From Alistipes sp. (lineage in GTDB: Bacteria; Bacteroidota; Bacteroidia; Bacteroidales; Rikenellaceae), in NCBI GenBank assembly GCA_017532885.1, contig JAFXIS010000039.1, positions 1 through 64,000 of the forward strand: a stretch of DNA of 64,000 nt, read 5' to 3'. Position numbers and translations under genes: made by a program. Positions within the stretch are counted from its first letter, which is position 1; the number at the start of each line of letters is the position of its first letter. The notes below the pieces were generated by a model. The model did no database searches. It had not been told where the DNA came from and was given only the letters and a program-made list of their open reading frames with translations. Below, piece by piece: positions 60,941 through 64,000 of the stretch.

Positions 60941-62929
60941 ATGTTCTATCTCTATTTTCTACTTGCATTGGCACTTTTGACTGTGGCGCTCTTCTCGGCA
61001 CCACTGCGCGCAAAGGTGTGGACTGCACTCGTAGCTGTGGGCGTAGCAACCATAGCGACGATAGCTCCCTCGATAGGAGTATTGATGGGTGCTTCCGAGA
61101 TTGTGATAATGCAGATGCAATCGCCAATATTCGGTATCGAGAGCCTCTCGATTGACTCTCTGTCGGCGTTCATGCTTCTGATTATCGGCATTTCGGGAAT
61201 CGCTACCATTCTGTATTCGCGTGGATATTTGGAGCATTATCTTAAAGAAAAATCATCGGCACACATATCGCTACACTATTTAGCTTTGGTAGTGATGATT
61301 ATCTCGATGATGCTAGTCGTTATATCGAGCGGCGGATTCTCATTCCTGCTCGCATGGGAGATGATGACCATTGCGTCATTCATCCTTATCTTGTTCGATG
61401 CCCAGCGCGCCGAGGTTATGCGTGCCGCATTGGCATATTTGGTGATGATGCACATCGGATTTATCTTCCTTGTTGCAGGATTTGCCGTAATGCACTCTAT
61501 TTGTGGCTCAGCAAACTTTTCTCTCCTGCCACAATGCTTCGCAGCAGGCAAAACACTCCCAATATTTATCCTCTTCCTTTTGGGATTCGGCATGAAGGCG
61601 GGACTCTTCCCTATGCATGTATGGTTACCCGAGGCGCACCCCGCAGCACCGTCGCATGTGTCGGCAATCATGTCGGGCGTGATGATTAAAACGGGTGTCT
61701 ACGGAGTGATGCGTGTTGCGATGAACATCACATCTCCTACCGAACTTCAGATTACGGGAGCCATAATCCTCGTAGTCGGCATCGTTACGGGTTTGTGGGG
61801 CGTAATTCTCGCTGCCGTACAGAACGATGTAAAACGCATATTGGCATATTCGAGTATCGAAAATATCGGTGTTATATTTATCGGTTTGGGCGTTGCGGCA
61901 CTCGGACAGGCGGCAGGTAACAGCATAGTAGCAACACTCGCATTGTGTGGTGCGTTGATGCATATGCTCAACCACTCACTCTTCAAGAGTCTGTTATTCT
62001 TTGGTGCCGGAAATCTCTATTCACAGATGCACACCACGCAGCTCGACCGCTTTGGCGGTGTGGGAAAGAGCATGCCGATGACAGCAATCCTGTTCCTTAT
62101 CGCGACAGTTGCAATCTGCGCCCTGCCTCCGCTGAATGGTTTTGTCGGAGAGTTTTTAATCTACCTCGGCATGTTTAGCAGCGTGCGCGACGGAGTAAAT
62201 ACACTCGCCGCTGCCGGAGGATTGTTTTCGTTGGCGCTGATTGGCGGTATTGTGGTCTTGGCATTCACAAAACTTTACAGCACGGTATTCCTCGGCTCGC
62301 CACGCGACCACCATGTAGCAGAGGCTACCGAAGTAGACAGTTTCCGCATCGCGGCTATGGGCATACCTATGGCGGGCATCTTGCTGATAGGTATTCTACC
62401 CCAATTTGCCGTTAAGATTACCGAGCGTGTAGCTGCGCAATTCACCCATTTCGCAGCTCCCATCATAGAGATTTATGCCAACTCGGCACTTGTAAATATT
62501 TCACTCGTAGCATTGGCTCTTGTTATCATTGCATCGCTTTTGTATCTGCTTAAGCGTCGCGCACAGGCCTCGCGCCAAATCGAGCAAGGTCCGACTTGGG
62601 GATGCGGATTCACATCACCCAATATCCGCATGCAATATACCGGAGAGTCATTCGCCGAAGGATTCGAATCGATTGCCACATCTCTGACGCAGAACACCGT
62701 CGAGGGTCGCACCGTCGATAAGAGCGAGATATTCCCCTCGGCTCACAACTATAATGTCAAGCACAAGGATAAGGTGGACCGACTATTCGCGGCTTGGTGG
62801 ATGGAGATGCTGCGCATCATAAACAAGCGAATCATGCGCTTGCGCACAGGAAAAATCAACCACTACATACTCTTTGCATTGGTGTTCCTTGTGGTTATCT
62901 TCCTCCTTTCACTCTTTAACATCATTTAG
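60941..62929 (+). CDS. hyfB: Hydrogenase-4 subunit B / complex I antiporter-like subunit
   Basis: A 662-aa, multi-pass membrane protein of the NuoL/M/N and Mrp antiporter family. The core (about 100-470) includes LAWEMMTIASFILILFD, GFGMKAGLFPMHVWLPEAHPAAPSHVSAIMSGVMIKTG and ILAYSSIENIGVIF with the conserved Lys and Glu residues of the ion channel. The C-terminal part (about 480-662) with GPTWGCGF and a final membrane helix is typical of HyfB/HycC. It is followed by HyfC- and HyfE-like genes, so it belongs to a membrane-bound hydrogenase-4-like or related energy-converting complex. Confidence 0.88.
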   Translation: MFYLYFLLALALLTVALFSAPLRAKVWTALVAVGVATIATIAPSIGVLMGASEIVIMQMQSPIFGIESLSIDSLSAFMLLIIGISGIATILYSRGYLEHYLKEKSSAHISLHYLALVVMIISMMLVVISSGGFSFLLAWEMMTIASFILILFDAQRAEVMRAALAYLVMMHIGFIFLVAGFAVMHSICGSANFSLLPQCFAAGKTLPIFILFLLGFGMKAGLFPMHVWLPEAHPAAPSHVSAIMSGVMIKTGVYGVMRVAMNITSPTELQITGAIILVVGIVTGLWGVILAAVQNDVKRILAYSSIENIGVIFIGLGVAALGQAAGNSIVATLALCGALMHMLNHSLFKSLLFFGAGNLYSQMHTTQLDRFGGVGKSMPMTAILFLIATVAICALPPLNGFVGEFLIYLGMFSSVRDGVNTLAAAGGLFSLALIGGIVVLAFTKLYSTVFLGSPRDHHVAEATEVDSFRIAAMGIPMAGILLIGILPQFAVKITERVAAQFTHFAAPIIEIYANSALVNISLVALALVIIASLLYLLKRRAQASRQIEQGPTWGCGFTSPNIRMQYTGESFAEGFESIATSLTQNTVEGRTVDKSEIFPSAHNYNVKHKDKVDRLFAAWWMEMLRIINKRIMRLRTGKINHYILFALVFLVVIFLLSLFNII

Positions 62930-62931
62930 AC

Positions 62932-63846
62932 ATGGCAATACTTCTCAATACACTACTGATGATAGTTGTGGCGCTCTCGATTACGGGCGTCATAAACCGC
63001 ACGCGCGCACTATTGGCAGGTCGCAAAGGATTACCCTTCCTGCAGCATATCTACAATGTGCGCCTATTGCTTCGAAAAGGCTCCGTCTACTCATCAACAA
63101 CCTCTGCGTTGTTCCGCATAGCTCCCACAATCTATCTCGCTGCGGCTATTGTTGCCATGCTGATGATTCCCGTGGCGGACCTCTACCCACTAATCTCCTT
63201 CGAGGGTGATGTCATCTGTTTAGCTTATACGCTCGCCCTATCTCGCGTTATGATAATCCTTGCCGCGATGGATACGGGCAGCTCTTTCGAGGGTATGGGT
63301 GCTGCACGCGAGGCTTTGTACGGAGCATTAATCGAGCCGGCATTGATGATTGGCTTTGCCACACTTGCCATGTTCTGCGGCTACACCTCACTCGCCGATA
63401 TCTTCGAGCATGAGCAGACCTTTGACCTGCACTACACCCTGGTGATGTTCCTGACGGCATACCTCTTCGTTAAGGTAACCTTCGTCGAGGCGGGTCGCGT
63501 ACCGGTGGATGACCCTCGCACACACCTTGAGCTTACGATGATTCACGAGGTTATGTGCTTAGATTATTCGGGGGTTGATTTGGCAATGATTCAGATTGCC
63601 GGCTGGCTCAAGACGGCATGTTTCTCGATGATTGCCGCAAATGCTATCGCTGCAACATGCTGCTTCCATTGGTGGTTCGCTGTACCTTTGGCAATCCTGC
63701 TTACCGGAGTGTCGGTCGGCGTTGTCGAGTCTACTCAGGCACGCAACAAACTCCAGCGCAACACCACTTTCATCGTTACGGTGTCGGCACTCGCAGCGTT
63801 GATATTCTTCATTGGCTATTTACTTCAACTCAATATCAATATTTAA
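62932..63846 (+). CDS. hyfC: NuoH/HyfC-like membrane subunit
   Basis: A 304-aa membrane protein with about eight helices, the arm that connects the antiporter subunits to the hydrophilic module. Family signatures are GRKGLPFLQHIYNVRLLLRKG near the N-terminus and FVEAGRVPVDDPRTHLELTMIHEVM near residues 183-207, both typical of HycD/HyfC/NuoH. It starts 2 bp after hyfB, so translation is coupled. No hydrophilic subunits lie inside the window; they should be downstream. Confidence 0.9.
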   Translation: MAILLNTLLMIVVALSITGVINRTRALLAGRKGLPFLQHIYNVRLLLRKGSVYSSTTSALFRIAPTIYLAAAIVAMLMIPVADLYPLISFEGDVICLAYTLALSRVMIILAAMDTGSSFEGMGAAREALYGALIEPALMIGFATLAMFCGYTSLADIFEHEQTFDLHYTLVMFLTAYLFVKVTFVEAGRVPVDDPRTHLELTMIHEVMCLDYSGVDLAMIQIAGWLKTACFSMIAANAIAATCCFHWWFAVPLAILLTGVSVGVVESTQARNKLQRNTTFIVTVSALAALIFFIGYLLQLNINI

Positions 63847-63849
63847 GCT

Positions 63850-64000
63850 ATGTTGCTATCTCTCATCATATTATACATCCTATCGCTCATCTATCTGTCA
63901 ATCGTTGAGCGATTCCGCAACTATGCCTCACTTATCGCCATTCAAGGCTGGTTATTGCTTGGCATAGCTCTTTTGCGTCTACATACCCTGGATTGGATTG
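63850..64000 (+). CDS. hyfE: HyfE-like membrane subunit, partial
   Basis: An open frame from ATG 63850 runs past the window edge; 50 residues are visible. It begins with a membrane helix (LLSLIILYILSLIYLSI), then VERFRNYASLIAIQGWLLLGIALLRLH, which is the N-terminal pattern of HyfE/NuoK-like proteins. It follows hyfC by 3 bp. The B-C-E order matches hydrogenase-4 clusters, but the identity rests on a short fragment. Confidence 0.65.
   Translation, partial: MLLSLIILYILSLIYLSIVERFRNYASLIAIQGWLLLGIALLRLHTLDWI

Noticed and set aside
1..64000. tRNA or rRNA genes
   Set aside because: I looked in the larger gaps (19584-20108, 41785-42138, 48015-48397 and others) and saw no cloverleaf with a GTTCRA-type T-arm and no rRNA-like sequence. 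Small RNAs cannot be excluded by eye.

Overview
This window looks like a chromosomal segment of a Bacteroidales bacterium, most likely an Alistipes-like member of the Rikenellaceae. The family-level placement is inference. The support is repeated promoters of the Bacteroidetes type (TTTG, about 19-20 bp, TAnnTTTG), a TonB-dependent receptor behind a TPP riboswitch, the DUF349, DUF3822-like and DUF4301 families, an M64 peptidase, a V-type ATPase cluster containing DUF2764, a futalosine-pathway menaquinone gene, and the argR / GNAT / argG arrangement. Nearly everything is housekeeping. I see no transposase, integrase, phage gene, CRISPR array, rRNA or tRNA.

Layout. 0.2-5.9 kb, leftward: yidC, pyrG and a five-repeat DUF349 protein. 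6.0-8.1 kb, rightward: a PhoB-like response regulator and a secreted M64 peptidase. 8.3-12.1 kb, rightward: an acyl-phosphate block (ackA, ptb, buk) ending with aroQ. 12.2-19.6 kb, leftward: the arginine operon (GNAT acyltransferase, argG, argC, argD, argB, argE-like deacylase, argH), facing a divergent argR at 20.1 kb across a region full of TGCA-type dyads that look like ArgR operators. 20.7-27.8 kb, leftward: ftsB/divIC-like, queE, hpt, tkt, clpX, clpP, tig. 27.9-34.0 kb, leftward and tightly coupled: mqnC, rnr, an M20 amidohydrolase, a homocysteine methyltransferase and a glutaminyl cyclase. 34.3-41.8 kb, leftward: V-ATPase K, I, D, B, A, DUF2764, E. 42.1-43.6 kb: a DUF4301 protein. 43.8-48.0 kb, rightward: murB, tilS, holA and a class IV aminotransferase-like protein. 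48.2-50.6 kb: TPP riboswitch and TonB receptor. 50.8-55.3 kb, rightward: coaD, lpxD, a TlpA-like lipoprotein, an AraC regulator and ruvC. 55.3-60.1 kb, leftward: two tandem M3 metallopeptidase lipoproteins. 60.2-64.0 kb, rightward: rsmE and the start of a hydrogenase-4/complex I-like membrane operon cut by the window edge.

Most striking observations. (1) The CTP synthase keeps its synthetase domain, but its glutaminase domain has lost the nucleophilic Cys (Gly386), the catalytic His (Asn512) and the normal oxyanion loop, which predicts an ammonia-dependent enzyme. (2) A class IV aminotransferase-like protein after holA lacks the PLP lysine. (3) A three-copy intergenic repeat has complementary arms in the order A-B-C...A'-B'-C', a pseudoknot-type topology, and one arm pair changes in a compensatory way between copies. 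(4) A second inverted-repeat element sits next to stop codons. (5) A 16-bp palindrome makes two opposed -7 promoter elements between the M3 peptidase gene and rsmE. (6) The V-ATPase cluster has no recognisable F or G subunit, and its proteolipid carries an Na+-type ligand set.
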